A stretch of 64,000 bases of DNA from positions 1,736,001 to 1,800,000 of the forward strand of contig NZ_AP024109.1 of NCBI RefSeq assembly GCF_016591715.1. Direction: 5' to 3'. Positions 52,185 through 60,592 of the stretch are shown here, in pieces. The DNA comes from Mesorhizobium sp. J8. Lineage in GTDB: Bacteria > Pseudomonadota > Alphaproteobacteria > Rhizobiales > Rhizobiaceae. The translations under genes and the position numbers were made by a program. Position 1 is the stretch's first letter, and each line of letters opens with the position of its first letter. The notes under the pieces are model-generated. The model worked only from the letters and a program-made list of their open reading frames with translations, searched no databases and was not told the DNA's origin.

Positions 52185-53177
52185 ATGACAGCAAAGCCCG
52201 GTCGAAACCTGCTTCTGCTGCTAGCGGCCGCAACAATCGTGCTGGCGCTCTACAACAATCTTCTTGCGAGGCGGGCGTTGGCTGCGCGCCCGCCCGGGCG
52301 CTTTGTCCACGTCCGCGGGACGAAGCTCCATTTCCTGGAAGCGGGCCGTGGGCAACCATTGCTGCTCCTGCACGGCAACGGCGCTTCGGCGGAAGACTTT
52401 ACGACAAGCGGCATCTTCGGGAGAGCCGCCGCCAGATATCGCGTGCTTTCCTTCGACAGGCCCGGCTTCGGCCTGAGCCCACGCCCCGCCCGCATACGAC
52501 CTTGGGCCGCCGGTGCTCAGGCCGACCTCATCCACGACGCGGCCGCGAAACTCGGCATCGAGCCCTATTTGGTTGTCGGGCACTCATGGGGAGCCGCCGT
52601 TGCTCTCGAGATGGCGCGTCGGTATCCCCGATCCGTCGCCGGTGTCGTCGTTGTCGCTGGCTATCATTATCCGCCGCCAAGGCTGGCGCTTGCCATCGCG
52701 GCGCTGCCGGCTATCCCGCTGGTCGGGATGGTTTTGCGTCACGCCATACTGCCTTCGTTGGTCAGGCTGAACTGGCGCTGGGCGATGGAGAAGATATTCC
52801 ACCCGGCAGTTGTCGCGACGCCTTTTGCGTCAATGACAAGGGGGTTGGCGAGCCGCCCCTCGCAGCTGCGGTCCATCTCTGCGGAGTCGTTCCTGATGCT
52901 TGCCTCGGCACTGTTGCCAAATCGTCGATATGCCGACATCGCCATTCCTGTCGGGATAGTTGCCGGCGCCGGCGATCAGTTGTTCGATGCCAAGGCCGAG
53001 GCGCTACGGCTGCACGCCGAGATAGACCACTCGCTGGTCGATATCGTCCGGGACGCCGGACATATGGTGCATCAAAGCAAACCGCAGGCGGTTATGGCGA
53101 TGATCGACAAGATTGACGCTCTCGCGAGCGTTGCCGCCCCGGTTTCTGAGACTTCTATTCGACTCTCCGGTCCCTAA
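52185..53177 (+). CDS. Alpha/beta hydrolase
   Basis: 330 residues from the ATG at 52185. An N-terminal membrane anchor or uncleaved signal is present (NLLLLLAAATIVLALYNNLL). The fold shows the oxyanion segment LLLLHGNGASAEDF, the nucleophile elbow VVGHSWGAAVALEM, an acid loop GAGDQLFDAK and the His in DAGHMVHQSKP. These complete a Ser-Asp-His triad. The substrate is unknown; epoxide hydrolase-like and haloperoxidase-like members share these features. It converges with the peptidase gene, and the stops overlap by four bases. Confidence 0.88.
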   Translation: MTAKPGRNLLLLLAAATIVLALYNNLLARRALAARPPGRFVHVRGTKLHFLEAGRGQPLLLLHGNGASAEDFTTSGIFGRAAARYRVLSFDRPGFGLSPRPARIRPWAAGAQADLIHDAAAKLGIEPYLVVGHSWGAAVALEMARRYPRSVAGVVVVAGYHYPPPRLALAIAALPAIPLVGMVLRHAILPSLVRLNWRWAMEKIFHPAVVATPFASMTRGLASRPSQLRSISAESFLMLASALLPNRRYADIAIPVGIVAGAGDQLFDAKAEALRLHAEIDHSLVDIVRDAGHMVHQSKPQAVMAMIDKIDALASVAAPVSETSIRLSGP

Positions 53178-54847
53178 GACACGCCGGCGTCTCCTTGCAA
53201 CGAGCCATCCGGCCGGGAACCGGACGGCCGCAGCAGGCCAGCGCATAAGTCCCGGATGGCTTGTGGCAGGACCTCGAACGCGTAGCCCAAATGCAATCTT
53301 TCAAGCGGCGTGTGGTAATCGCGTCCCCATGGACCGATATTGATCGTCGGCACGTTGGCGAGACCCTGTCGCATCGGCCAGCGTACGCTGTGGTTCCAGG
53401 CAGGCGTGTTGCGGGCAACGATATCGAGCGAGGACTCGGCTGCCTCGCCGAAAAAGCTCATGTCCGAGATTCCGGCGAAATAATCGGCGCAAGCGATGGT
53501 GGTGCCATACCGCTCGGCCGAGTCGCGCGCAATTTGCATGGCCACCGTTTTTAGTCGCGCAGCCGCCGGCGTGCCGGAAAGATTCGTTGGAAGATAGGGT
53601 ATCGAGCCAAAACCGGTGACGATCGCCGGACCGGGGAGGCGGCTCAGCCCCCAGGCTTCCTCAGTGATCAGCCGGCATTTCTCCGGCAGTGGAAGATCGC
53701 CGTCAGCGATCGAGGCGGAGTACGCATCGAGCCTGTCCTTATCCCCTGCGCCAAGACGCCTGACAAGCGTCTCGAACCGGTAGAGCGGGACGGCATTTGC
53801 GAGATTTTCGATACCGCCCTGAGCCTGGCTTCGGCGTTTGAGTTCGCCCAGTAGGTTCGATACGGCTTCCGCACAGAGCCGGTCGAAGCGGTCGAGTACT
53901 TCATCCGGTGTGCGGTGATAACTCAGCACATTGAACGTGGCGAAAGCGGTTGCGGGCGTCGTGACGTCATAGCCGGCCTTTCCGTCGCGAATGCCGAGCA
54001 GGCTGGGCGGGGTACCGGGCAAGGAGCCGCAATGGTCGGTCAGCTCGGTTGCCCATTCGACATGCGCGGCGATGGAAGAGGCGAGTGCCGCCGCGTTGAT
54101 GCCGTTCAGCGGGAAACCGCTATGTGTCGGAACGCCAGCCACATAAGCGGTCGGAAGCAGTTTGCCGACTGTCCCGAGCGCGATGATACGCCCTTTCGAG
54201 CCGTCGCCGTCATCGGCAATCGCGTCGAGATTGACTGCCGCGACAAGATCGAGGCCGTGCTGCTCATAGATGCCGGGCAGCGCCTGGGCCGCCTTGCGGG
54301 CGCCGGCTGAATTGTTCTCTTCATCCGGCACCGCGATGAACAACAGGTTGCCCGCGGCATTGGCGGTTTCAGCGAAATCCGCGCATACCGCCAACCCGGC
54401 GGCGAGACCGGCCTTCATGTCCAGCAAGCCGCGCCCGGCCAGATACTCGCCGCTTTCCAGATCAGCGCGGGCCAGGCGGGCGGCCGGCGTATCGGTGTCC
54501 GCCAAGGAATTGCGCAAGGCGCGCGTCAAGGCTTCAGGCCGCGTGGCCAGCTCTTCCAGCTCTCCATAGTCGCGCGTGGCCACCGTGTCGTAGTGACCGG
54601 TCAAAAGCACGGTCGAGCGGCCAGTCCCGCGCAGCAGCATCGCCACGCAATGCCGGCCGTCTCCAGGCTCGACCTCGATCGTCCAGATATCGGCACGGCG
54701 GAAGGCGGGATCTTCCCGCAGCTGCGCCGCCAGCCATGGACCGAACGAAGCTTCGCCCTGCGTGCCGGTGACGCTCTTCTGTTCGGTGAGCGCGATTGCC
54801 CAGCTTCTGGCGCGCTCAGGCAATGTCTTGGCAAGCTCGCGGTTCAT
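53174..54847 (-). CDS. M20-family metallopeptidase, RocB-like
   Basis: 557 residues from the ATG at 54847; an in-frame start 12 codons upstream is possible. Metal-ligand motifs of the M20 family are visible: LTGHYDTVATRDYGE near 85, GRGLLDMKAGLAAGLAV near 140, and AVPDEENNSAGARKAA near 173 with the catalytic Glu pair. Length and the NIGPWGRDYHTPLERLH C-terminal motif match RocB-type proteins, which act in arginine degradation in Bacillus. The true substrate is not clear here. Monocistronic. Confidence 0.85.
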   Translation of the reverse strand: MNRELAKTLPERARSWAIALTEQKSVTGTQGEASFGPWLAAQLREDPAFRRADIWTIEVEPGDGRHCVAMLLRGTGRSTVLLTGHYDTVATRDYGELEELATRPEALTRALRNSLADTDTPAARLARADLESGEYLAGRGLLDMKAGLAAGLAVCADFAETANAAGNLLFIAVPDEENNSAGARKAAQALPGIYEQHGLDLVAAVNLDAIADDGDGSKGRIIALGTVGKLLPTAYVAGVPTHSGFPLNGINAAALASSIAAHVEWATELTDHCGSLPGTPPSLLGIRDGKAGYDVTTPATAFATFNVLSYHRTPDEVLDRFDRLCAEAVSNLLGELKRRSQAQGGIENLANAVPLYRFETLVRRLGAGDKDRLDAYSASIADGDLPLPEKCRLITEEAWGLSRLPGPAIVTGFGSIPYLPTNLSGTPAAARLKTVAMQIARDSAERYGTTIACADYFAGISDMSFFGEAAESSLDIVARNTPAWNHSVRWPMRQGLANVPTINIGPWGRDYHTPLERLHLGYAFEVLPQAIRDLCAGLLRPSGSRPDGSLQGDAGVS

Positions 54848-54996
54848 GATCGTCCCGACAAAGTTGAAAGCTCGCGAAGCCATGTCCGGGAACGGAAACC
54901 GGCCAGCTTCGATGCTCCGGATCCCGAGTACCGAGGAACTTTCCCGTTGCTGCGAGCTTTATCATCGTGATTTCAAGCGATTGCAACGAGGGGAAG

Positions 54997-55431
54997 ATGT
55001 TGCGCACCGTTGTCCGGCCGAGCCGGGCCTTTCTGGCCCTGCTGGCGTTGGCGGTCGCCTCCTGCTCCTCGTCCGAAACCGTGGAGCAGCAATCGAAGCT
55101 TGCTGCCTCGACGGCCCAGGCGGCAGTGCTGGTGAATGATGCCTGGCTCGCCGGCGCCGCGCCCTCACGCTACGCATCCTCCGCCTTGCAATCCTTTGCC
55201 GAGACGCTCGCCGACGCCGGCCGGCAGGTGGAATCGGCGTCGCCGTCCGACAAGGCAAGGCGGGACGCGGTGGCGGAGGCTCTCAGCCGATTGTCGGACG
55301 CGGCAAAGCGGGCCAAGAGCGCGGTCGAGGCCGAACAGCATGCCCAGGCCGGCCAGGCGCAACAGGAGCTTCGCGTCGCGCAAGCCGACCTCGCTACAGC
55401 CTATCGACAATATTTCTCGCCGGGCCGATGA
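54997..55431 (+). CDS. Small lipoprotein of unknown function
   Basis: 144 residues from the ATG at 54997, after GAGGGGAAG. The signal peptide ends in a lipobox ALAVASC-SSS. The mature part is helical, Ala/Glu-rich and charged (QSFAETLADAGRQVESA and AQQELRVAQADLATAYRQY). It overlaps the Nramp-like gene by ATGA and so is probably made together with it. No domain recognised. It may be a periplasmic partner of the transporter, which is inference from coupling. Confidence 0.75.
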   Translation: MLRTVVRPSRAFLALLALAVASCSSSETVEQQSKLAASTAQAAVLVNDAWLAGAAPSRYASSALQSFAETLADAGRQVESASPSDKARRDAVAEALSRLSDAAKRAKSAVEAEQHAQAGQAQQELRVAQADLATAYRQYFSPGR

Positions 55432-56648
55432 AGAAGCTGCTCGAGATCTCGCTCGGTGTCGTCACCAGCGTGGGCGGCTTCCTTGAGGTCGGGTCGATGG
55501 CGACGGCGGCACAGGCCGGCGCGCTGTTCGGTTTCCAGCTCATCTGGGCGGTGGTGCTCGGCACGATCTGCATCATCTTTCTGGTCGAAATGGCGGGCCG
55601 CTTCGCTGCGGTCAGCCATCACACCATCGCTGACGGCATCCGCGAACGGTTCGGCTTCAACGCGTTCATCTGGCCGCTGCTCGCGACCCTGCTGGTCAAC
55701 TTCCTGGTGCTTTCCGCCGAGATCGGCGGTGTTGCCGTTGCCGCCGAGCTTGCAACGGGGATCAGCTTCCGATGGTGGGCCTTGCCGGTCGCATTCCTGG
55801 CGTGGCTGCTGCTGTGGAAAGGCACGTTCGGTCTCATCGAGAAGGGGGTGTCGATGCTTGGTCTCGTCACCCTCTGCTTCGTCGTCGCTGCCGTGATGCT
55901 CCGGCCCGAATGGAAAGAGGTGGCAGTTGGCACCGTGCCCAGTCTGCCGCACCATGACACGGCAAAATACTGGTTCATGGCCGTCAGCATTCTCGGCGCC
56001 TCGATCTCGCCTTACCTCTTCATGTTCTATTCCTCGGGCGCGATCGAGGATCAGTGGGACAAGAGCTATCTCGGCACCAATCGGGCGATTGCCGGGCTCG
56101 GCATGAGTTTTGGTGGCACGATCTCCGTGGGCGTTCTGATCGTGGCCGCGCTCGTGCTTGGCGCCCATGGCGTCACCGAAGTGGACGACTATAACCAGCT
56201 GCCATTGATGCTGATCCCGATATTCGGCTTCTGGGGCTTCGTCCTTTTCGTGGCTTCGCTGGCCATCGCCTGCTTTGGCGCCGCGCTGGAAGTGGCTTTG
56301 CAGCAGGCCTATCTCGTCGCACAAGGGTTCGGCTGGACCTGGGGAGAGGATCTCAGGCCTCGCGACGATCCCGGTTTTAGTCTGGTCTACACGCTGACGC
56401 TCTTCCTCGCAGCCGTTCCGATTGCGCTCGGTCTCGATCCGTTGAAGCTCACCATCTTCTCGATGGCGCTGACAGCGGCCAGCCTGCCGCTGACCGTCGT
56501 GCCATTTCTTTTCCTGCTGAATGACGACCGCTATGTCGGCGAGCACCGTAACGGCGTGGTCTCCAATGCGGCCGTGATCTTCGTCATCGCGCTCGGCTTC
56601 GTGCTGGCCGTGGTGACCATTCCGCTGCAGATATTCGGAGGCACCTGA
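55428..56648 (+). CDS. Nramp-related transporter lacking the canonical metal motifs
   Basis: 406 residues with about eleven membrane segments. The overall Nramp (MntH) layout is visible, but the first helix reads GGFLEVGSMATAAQAG where canonical members have DPGN, and helix six reads GASISPYLFMFYSSGA where they have MPH. The metal-coordinating Asp, Asn and Met are thus missing. This fits Nramp-related clades with altered selectivity (such as the magnesium-type NRMT group) rather than a Mn/Fe importer. The following two PRC-barrel proteins are coupled to it and may sense the substrate. Confidence 0.8.
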   Translation: MKKLLEISLGVVTSVGGFLEVGSMATAAQAGALFGFQLIWAVVLGTICIIFLVEMAGRFAAVSHHTIADGIRERFGFNAFIWPLLATLLVNFLVLSAEIGGVAVAAELATGISFRWWALPVAFLAWLLLWKGTFGLIEKGVSMLGLVTLCFVVAAVMLRPEWKEVAVGTVPSLPHHDTAKYWFMAVSILGASISPYLFMFYSSGAIEDQWDKSYLGTNRAIAGLGMSFGGTISVGVLIVAALVLGAHGVTEVDDYNQLPLMLIPIFGFWGFVLFVASLAIACFGAALEVALQQAYLVAQGFGWTWGEDLRPRDDPGFSLVYTLTLFLAAVPIALGLDPLKLTIFSMALTAASLPLTVVPFLFLLNDDRYVGEHRNGVVSNAAVIFVIALGFVLAVVTIPLQIFGGT

Positions 56649-57007
56649 TGCAGCTGCTGCGCGATATTCTGGACAAGCAGGTTGTCGATCGCGAACAGGT
56701 CAAGATCGGTAAGGTGGACAGCATCGTCGCCGAGCTGAGGCCGGGCAAGCCACCAAGGGTCATCGCCGTTGAACTTGGCTCGATTGCGCTGGCGCGGCGG
56801 CTTGGTCCGGCGCCGGGACGATGGATGGCGAAACTCGCGGCGAGACTGAGCGGCAGGCGGCAGGCACGGCCGCACCGGATCGTGTGGAACAAGGTGCGCG
56901 ACATCGGCGTCGACATCGAATTCGACATTGACGTGCGCCGCACCAGGATCTTCGCCTGGCAGGACTGGCTGCGCCAACATGTCGTCGGCCGAATTCCGGG
57001 AGCTTGA
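56648..57007 (+). CDS. PRC-barrel-like protein (first of pair)
   Basis: 119 residues starting within the Nramp stop (TGATG). It begins QLLRDILDKQVVDREQVKIG and continues KVDSIVAELRPGKPPRVIAV, a PRC-barrel-like beta pattern of the type also found in magnesium-transporter regulatory modules. The C-terminal part ends with a helix (TRIFAWQDWLRQHVVGRI). It overlaps the next PRC-barrel gene. A cytoplasmic accessory of the transporter is inferred from context. Confidence 0.7.
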   Translation: MQLLRDILDKQVVDREQVKIGKVDSIVAELRPGKPPRVIAVELGSIALARRLGPAPGRWMAKLAARLSGRRQARPHRIVWNKVRDIGVDIEFDIDVRRTRIFAWQDWLRQHVVGRIPGA

Positions 57008-57009
57008 GG

Positions 57010-57339
57010 ATGGCGGCCGTGCATCTCGATCACCTTGCCGGCAGGCGCGTGTTTTCCGAGCAGGGCAGGAGCATCGGCTATATCGAGGAGATTATCGCCG
57101 AGCAGGACGGCGGCGATCTCGTCGTCACCGAATTCCATGTCGGGATCTTCGCCGCGTTCGAGCGCTTGTCCGCTTCGACCATCGGCACTGCACTGCTCGA
57201 CTTTTTCGCGTTGCGGCGGCGTGAAGGCCTTTATCGCATTCCCTGGGACAAGCTCGATATTTCCGATCCGACGCGCCCCAGGCTGCTCTGCCCCGACGAG
57301 GAGCTTGCCGCCTTGAAGGCGCAGCCCGAGGGCAAATGA
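57010..57339 (+). CDS. PRC-barrel-like protein (second of pair)
   Basis: 109 residues from the ATG at 57010; a TTG two codons earlier overlaps the previous stop. It contains HLAGRRVFSEQGRSIGYIEE and LVVTEFHVGIFAAFERL, again a PRC-barrel-like fold. It ends with IPWDKLDISDPTRPRLL, which is typical of PRC domains that end in a conserved W-x-x-I/L-D. It is the last gene of the Nramp-coupled set. Confidence 0.7.
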   Translation: MAAVHLDHLAGRRVFSEQGRSIGYIEEIIAEQDGGDLVVTEFHVGIFAAFERLSASTIGTALLDFFALRRREGLYRIPWDKLDISDPTRPRLLCPDEELAALKAQPEGK

Positions 57340-57418
57340 CAATTTGCTAAAAAGCTGCTCGTGCAGGGGAACATCGCAGCCGGCGCGAAGTTCGGACTGG
57401 CATCGAGGAGGCTGCGCC

Positions 57419-57493
57419 ATGAACAGTGTCATTTATCTCATCGGTCTAATCGTCGTCGTGCTCGCGGTGCTTTCCTTCCTCGGCTTTCACTAG
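57419..57493 (+). CDS. 24-residue single-helix membrane peptide
   Basis: A very short gene with a strong CGAGGAGG ribosome site and an ATG at 57419. It encodes NSVIYLIGLIVVVLAVLSFL followed by Gly-Phe-His and a TAG at 57491. It is a single hydrophobic helix. Its stop is followed immediately by AGGAGG for the next gene, nine bases before that ATG. The compact spacing supports expression. Peptides of this type occur in many rhizobial genomes; function unknown. Confidence 0.65.
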   Translation: MNSVIYLIGLIVVVLAVLSFLGFH

Positions 57494-57501
57494 GAGGCAC
57501 C

Positions 57502-58116
57502 ATGCAGCGCGAGAATGATCGGGGCCGCGAGCCCGCCGACTTTGCCAAGGCAAAGGACGAAGTTTCCGACCGGATCCAGCAAGAAACCAAAAGCGCCGGC
57601 GAAGCGCTCCACGATGCCCGCGACGACGTTGCAAGCAGGGCCGGAGCCTATGCCGCCGAAGCCCAGCAGGCCGTCGCCGAAAGGGCCGAGCAGACGCAGC
57701 GCGACATCGGATCGAGCCTGTCCGCCTTCGGCGGCGCCCTGCGTGCCGCGAGCGATCACCTGGCTGGCAGCGACCAAGGCGCGGCCTCGAAATTCATGCA
57801 GGATGCCGCGAGTGGGCTTGAACGGCTGTCCTCCTCGTTGAAGGAGAAGCCGTTCGGACAGGTGCTTGAAGACGTTCAGGCCTTCGGCCGCCAGAATCCT
57901 GGAACGCTCCTTGCCGGCTCGGTTCTGGCGGGATTGGCACTCGGCCGATTCATAAAAGCTTCGCCGCCCGGAACGCGCCACCCGACGCAGAGCGCGGCCA
58001 GGCCTGAATATCCCAGCCAAACCGGAATGGGAACGAGCGCCGGCCGGGATCAATCTCAAGCCAACTGGGGTTCCGACGGCGGCATACCGGGCAAGGCAGC
58101 GGAGCTGAAGAAATGA
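57502..58116 (+). CDS. Amphipathic-helix stress-type protein with one membrane segment
   Basis: 204 residues from the ATG at 57502 preceded by TAGGAGGCACC. The first 130 residues are Ala/Glu/Asp/Arg-rich helices (VASRAGAYAAEAQQAVAERA), like late-embryogenesis-abundant or apolipoprotein repeats. A short hydrophobic helix (GTLLAGSVLAGLALGRFI) follows. The C-terminus is disordered. It overlaps the holin-like gene by ATGA. Similar proteins in rhizobia have been annotated as nutrient-deprivation-induced. A membrane-shaping or stress role is inferred. Confidence 0.7.
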   Translation: MQRENDRGREPADFAKAKDEVSDRIQQETKSAGEALHDARDDVASRAGAYAAEAQQAVAERAEQTQRDIGSSLSAFGGALRAASDHLAGSDQGAASKFMQDAASGLERLSSSLKEKPFGQVLEDVQAFGRQNPGTLLAGSVLAGLALGRFIKASPPGTRHPTQSAARPEYPSQTGMGTSAGRDQSQANWGSDGGIPGKAAELKK

Positions 58117-58505
58117 GCACTCAGGACAATCCAAGTCTCGGCACATTGGTCGCCGATCTGGCGCAACAGGTGAGCACGCTCGTGCAAACGGAGGCGAGGC
58201 TCCTAAGGGCGGAAATCTCGGAGAACGCGACCAAGGCCGGCGCCGGCGCCGTCGAGGTGTTGGGCGGCGCGATATGCCTGCTCGCGGCGCTGCTGGTTTT
58301 GCTGCAGGCGCTCGTCATCGCCCTGGCCCGCCTTGGTCTGGGCGCCGGGTGGTCCGCCTTGCTCGTGGGTGTGGTCGTGGCCGTGCTTGGCGTGATCCTG
58401 TTGCGGACCGGCATGGCGAGCATGGCGCCTTCCGAGCTCGCGCCGGACCGTACACAGGAACAGCTCAAGCGTGACGTGAACGTGATCAAGGAACAAGCGA
58501 GATGA
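58113..58505 (+). CDS. Phage holin family (DUF1469 / Holin-X) protein
   Basis: 130 residues. The pattern is that of the proteobacterial holin superfamily III group: an amphipathic start (LGTLVADLAQQVSTLVQTE) with RLLRAEISENATKAGAG, then two membrane segments (VEVLGGAICLLAALLVLLQA and the GAGWSALLVGVVVAVLGVILL region, given here in part as GWSALLVGVVVAVLGVI). Despite the name these are chromosomal envelope proteins, not lysis proteins. It is coupled by overlaps to genes on both sides. Confidence 0.85.
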   Translation: MSTQDNPSLGTLVADLAQQVSTLVQTEARLLRAEISENATKAGAGAVEVLGGAICLLAALLVLLQALVIALARLGLGAGWSALLVGVVVAVLGVILLRTGMASMAPSELAPDRTQEQLKRDVNVIKEQAR

Positions 58506-59368
58506 CAGAGAGATCCGCAGCCGAGCTCGAACGCGAGGCCGAAGCGACGCGCGCAAGAGTGGTGGCGACCGCCGACTCCATTCGCGACAAGATGACCCCC
58601 GGGCAGCTCTTCGACGAGTTCACCGGGCTTTTCAGAGGCGGCGTGGCCTCCGACATGCTTCACAACCTCAAGACCCAGGTGCGGGATAATCCGTTGCCGC
58701 TGACGGTGATCGGCGCGGGCCTGGCCTGGCTGATGTTGGGCAGCGGCACTTCCGCCACCTCGGCTGGTACCGATGGTGTGACCCGGCGCGGTCCTGGCTT
58801 CGGCCATGGAGCGTTCGGCGCTGGAATGGCTTCGAGCGCATCGGATGCGGCAGGCTCTGTTGCCGAAGCCGCCAGCGGAGCGGCCGGAACCGTTTCGGAA
58901 ATGGCAAGCGAAGCAGCTGGCACGGTGTCGGACATGGCGACCAGTGCGGCAGACAAACTCGCCAATTCGGCGGCGGCTACGGCCGATTTGGCGGCGAGCG
59001 CCGGCCGTTCGGCGCATAATCTGCTTCAGGATCAGCCTCTCGCTGCGGCCGCCGTCGGCCTCGCTATAGGAGCTGCGATCGGCGCCATGCTGCCCCATAC
59101 GGAACTCGAGGACGAGCGATTGGGTGCTTATCGCGAGAGGCTTCGGGAGAGTGCCGAAGAGACTTTGAAAGAAGGCCTCGACGCTGCAAAGCAAGTCGCG
59201 GCCGAAGCTTACCAGACGGCGAGCGACGAAGCCGGGCGGCAGGCCTCGAGCGAGGGCACGCTGGCCGACAAGGTCGGCGGCGTCGTCAAAGCCGCAGCCG
59301 ACAGGACCGACGAATCGGTGCGGGAGAAACTCTCCGGTTCCGACCCGTCGTCGTCCCGGAAATCGTAG
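58502..59368 (+). CDS. DUF3618 domain protein
   Basis: 288 residues. The N-terminal DUF3618 signature is clear: AAELEREAEATRARVVATAD, then SIRDKMTPGQLFDEF and DNPLPLTVIGAGLAWLMLG, which is a membrane segment. The middle has Ala/Ser-rich repeats (SEMASEAAGTVSDMATSA). A second hydrophobic segment (PLAAAAVGLAIGAAIGAML) precedes a helical tail. It often occurs beside the holin-like and amphipathic genes, as here. It probably works in the inner membrane under stress. Confidence 0.88.
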   Translation: MTERSAAELEREAEATRARVVATADSIRDKMTPGQLFDEFTGLFRGGVASDMLHNLKTQVRDNPLPLTVIGAGLAWLMLGSGTSATSAGTDGVTRRGPGFGHGAFGAGMASSASDAAGSVAEAASGAAGTVSEMASEAAGTVSDMATSAADKLANSAAATADLAASAGRSAHNLLQDQPLAAAAVGLAIGAAIGAMLPHTELEDERLGAYRERLRESAEETLKEGLDAAKQVAAEAYQTASDEAGRQASSEGTLADKVGGVVKAAADRTDESVREKLSGSDPSSSRKS

Positions 59369-59441
59369 ACGTCTTTCAATACGTTCAAGGAACAATGCGC
59401 GCCACCCTCGGTTCGAGCGCCAAACTGATGGAGATACCGCA

Positions 59442-59951
59442 ATGGCTGAATCGCGCGAATGGCTTGTTCAATGGTTGAGGGACGCTCATGCGATGGAGGA
59501 ACAGGCCGAGACGATGCTGTCGGGCCAATTGAGTCGGATAGACAGTTACCCGGAACTCAGCGAGCGAATTCGCAGCCATCTGGAAGAGACGAAAGAGCAG
59601 GCCAGGCGGCTGAAGACCTGCCTGGATGGTCTTGACGAAGGGTCCTCCATGCTGAAGGACGCAGGCGGCAAGCTGACCGCAACCGCGCAGTCGATCAGCG
59701 GCGTCTTCGCCGGCGACGAGGTCATGAAGGGCTCTCTCGCGAGCTACACGTTCGAGCATATGGAAATCGCGTCCTACACGATCCTCATCGCCGCGGCCAA
59801 TGCGGTGGGCGAAGCCGAGATTGCCCGCGTGTGCGAACAGAACCTGCGCGAAGAGGAAGCCATGGCCGAGTGGCTGAAGGACCACCTTCCGCAGGTCACC
59901 CAGACGTTCCTGACGCGTGCGGAGGCAGACAGCGACAGCGCCAAGCGCTGA
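59442..59951 (+). CDS. Ferritin-like DUF892 (YciE/YciF) protein
   Basis: 169 residues with GGAGATACC before the ATG. The DUF892 four-helix pattern is visible: WLRDAHAMEEQAETMLSGQL, then IRSHLEETKEQARRLKTCL, EHMEIASYTILIAAANAVG and ARVCEQNLREEEAMAEWLKD. The Glu and His residues in each helix provide a di-metal site. Such proteins are linked to osmotic and oxidative stress. A hairpin terminator-like repeat follows. Confidence 0.9.
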   Translation: MAESREWLVQWLRDAHAMEEQAETMLSGQLSRIDSYPELSERIRSHLEETKEQARRLKTCLDGLDEGSSMLKDAGGKLTATAQSISGVFAGDEVMKGSLASYTFEHMEIASYTILIAAANAVGEAEIARVCEQNLREEEAMAEWLKDHLPQVTQTFLTRAEADSDSAKR

Positions 59952-59960
59952 GACGACGAT

Positions 59961-60047
59961 TAGAGCGGTTCCAGGAGAAGTGTGAGCGTTTTCCGCCCGG
60001 AATTGCCTAAAACAACGAGTTCCAGAGCGGTTCGGCAAACCGCCTCA
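59961..60047 (+). repeat. Dispersed rhizobial-type intergenic repeat with terminator-like hairpin
   Basis: The segment starting TAGAGCGGTTCCAGGAGAAG, continuing AGCGTTTTCCGCCCGGAATT, resembles a short repeat I have seen many times in Mesorhizobium and related genomes. It ends with a perfect GCGGTT / AACCGC hairpin (60027-60043) and a T-rich stretch that could terminate the DUF892 transcript. Only one copy is in this window. Confidence 0.5.
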
Positions 60048-60175
60048 TCTTCTTGTTTTGACTTAGTTGCGGGACGGAACCGCGGACGAGCGGCTTGCCT
60101 GCTCTGCCTATTCGTCATTCTCATCCTGGAACCGCGGTGATCTTGCACGCGGCTTGCGACCTCGGTCTCTGCCGA

Positions 60176-60592
60176 TCATCTCAGCCCGTATAGGTAGGCC
60201 GCAATATCGCGCGCCTGCTGCTCGGTGATCCTCGTCGACGGCATGGCGGTGTGGGGGTTGATTTCCCTTGCCGAGCGGATCCAGCGGATCAGGTTTTCCG
60301 GATTGTTGGCCAGCACGCCGCCGATATAGACGCGGCCGGCGAGGCTGCCGTCGAGGCGCGGCCCGACCTGGCCTTGCGCGCCCGGCACGCCGGGAATGGT
60401 ATGGCAGCCAGAACAGCCATTGGCGGTCATGATCGGAATGGCCCGCGCGCTCACGCCCCCGGTCGCCACATCCGACTCGTGCCGGACGCGATCGCGCCGG
60501 TCGGTCCAGAGGGCCGCCGCGGTGCCGACCGCGGCGAGCAGCAGGATCGCGGCAAGGGCGCCGCCGATAAGCCTAGCCAGGTCGGAGCGCAT
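60176..60592 (-). CDS. Membrane-anchored cytochrome c
   Basis: 138 residues. An N-terminal anchor (LIGGALAAILLLAAVGTAAA) precedes a class I cytochrome c domain with the haem site C-S-G-C-H near residue 60 and the Met ligand in HTAMPSTRIT near 117. The SAREINPHTAMP motif is usual in oxidase-associated cytochromes. It overlaps the upstream oxidase assembly gene by 20 bases. It should donate electrons to the oxidase encoded upstream. Confidence 0.9.
   Translation of the reverse strand: MRSDLARLIGGALAAILLLAAVGTAAALWTDRRDRVRHESDVATGGVSARAIPIMTANGCSGCHTIPGVPGAQGQVGPRLDGSLAGRVYIGGVLANNPENLIRWIRSAREINPHTAMPSTRITEQQARDIAAYLYGLR

Noticed and set aside
58113..58505. Reading the holin-family gene as a sign of a prophage
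   Set aside because: No other phage genes are near. This holin-X/DUF1469 family is chromosomal in many proteobacteria and sits here with DUF3618.
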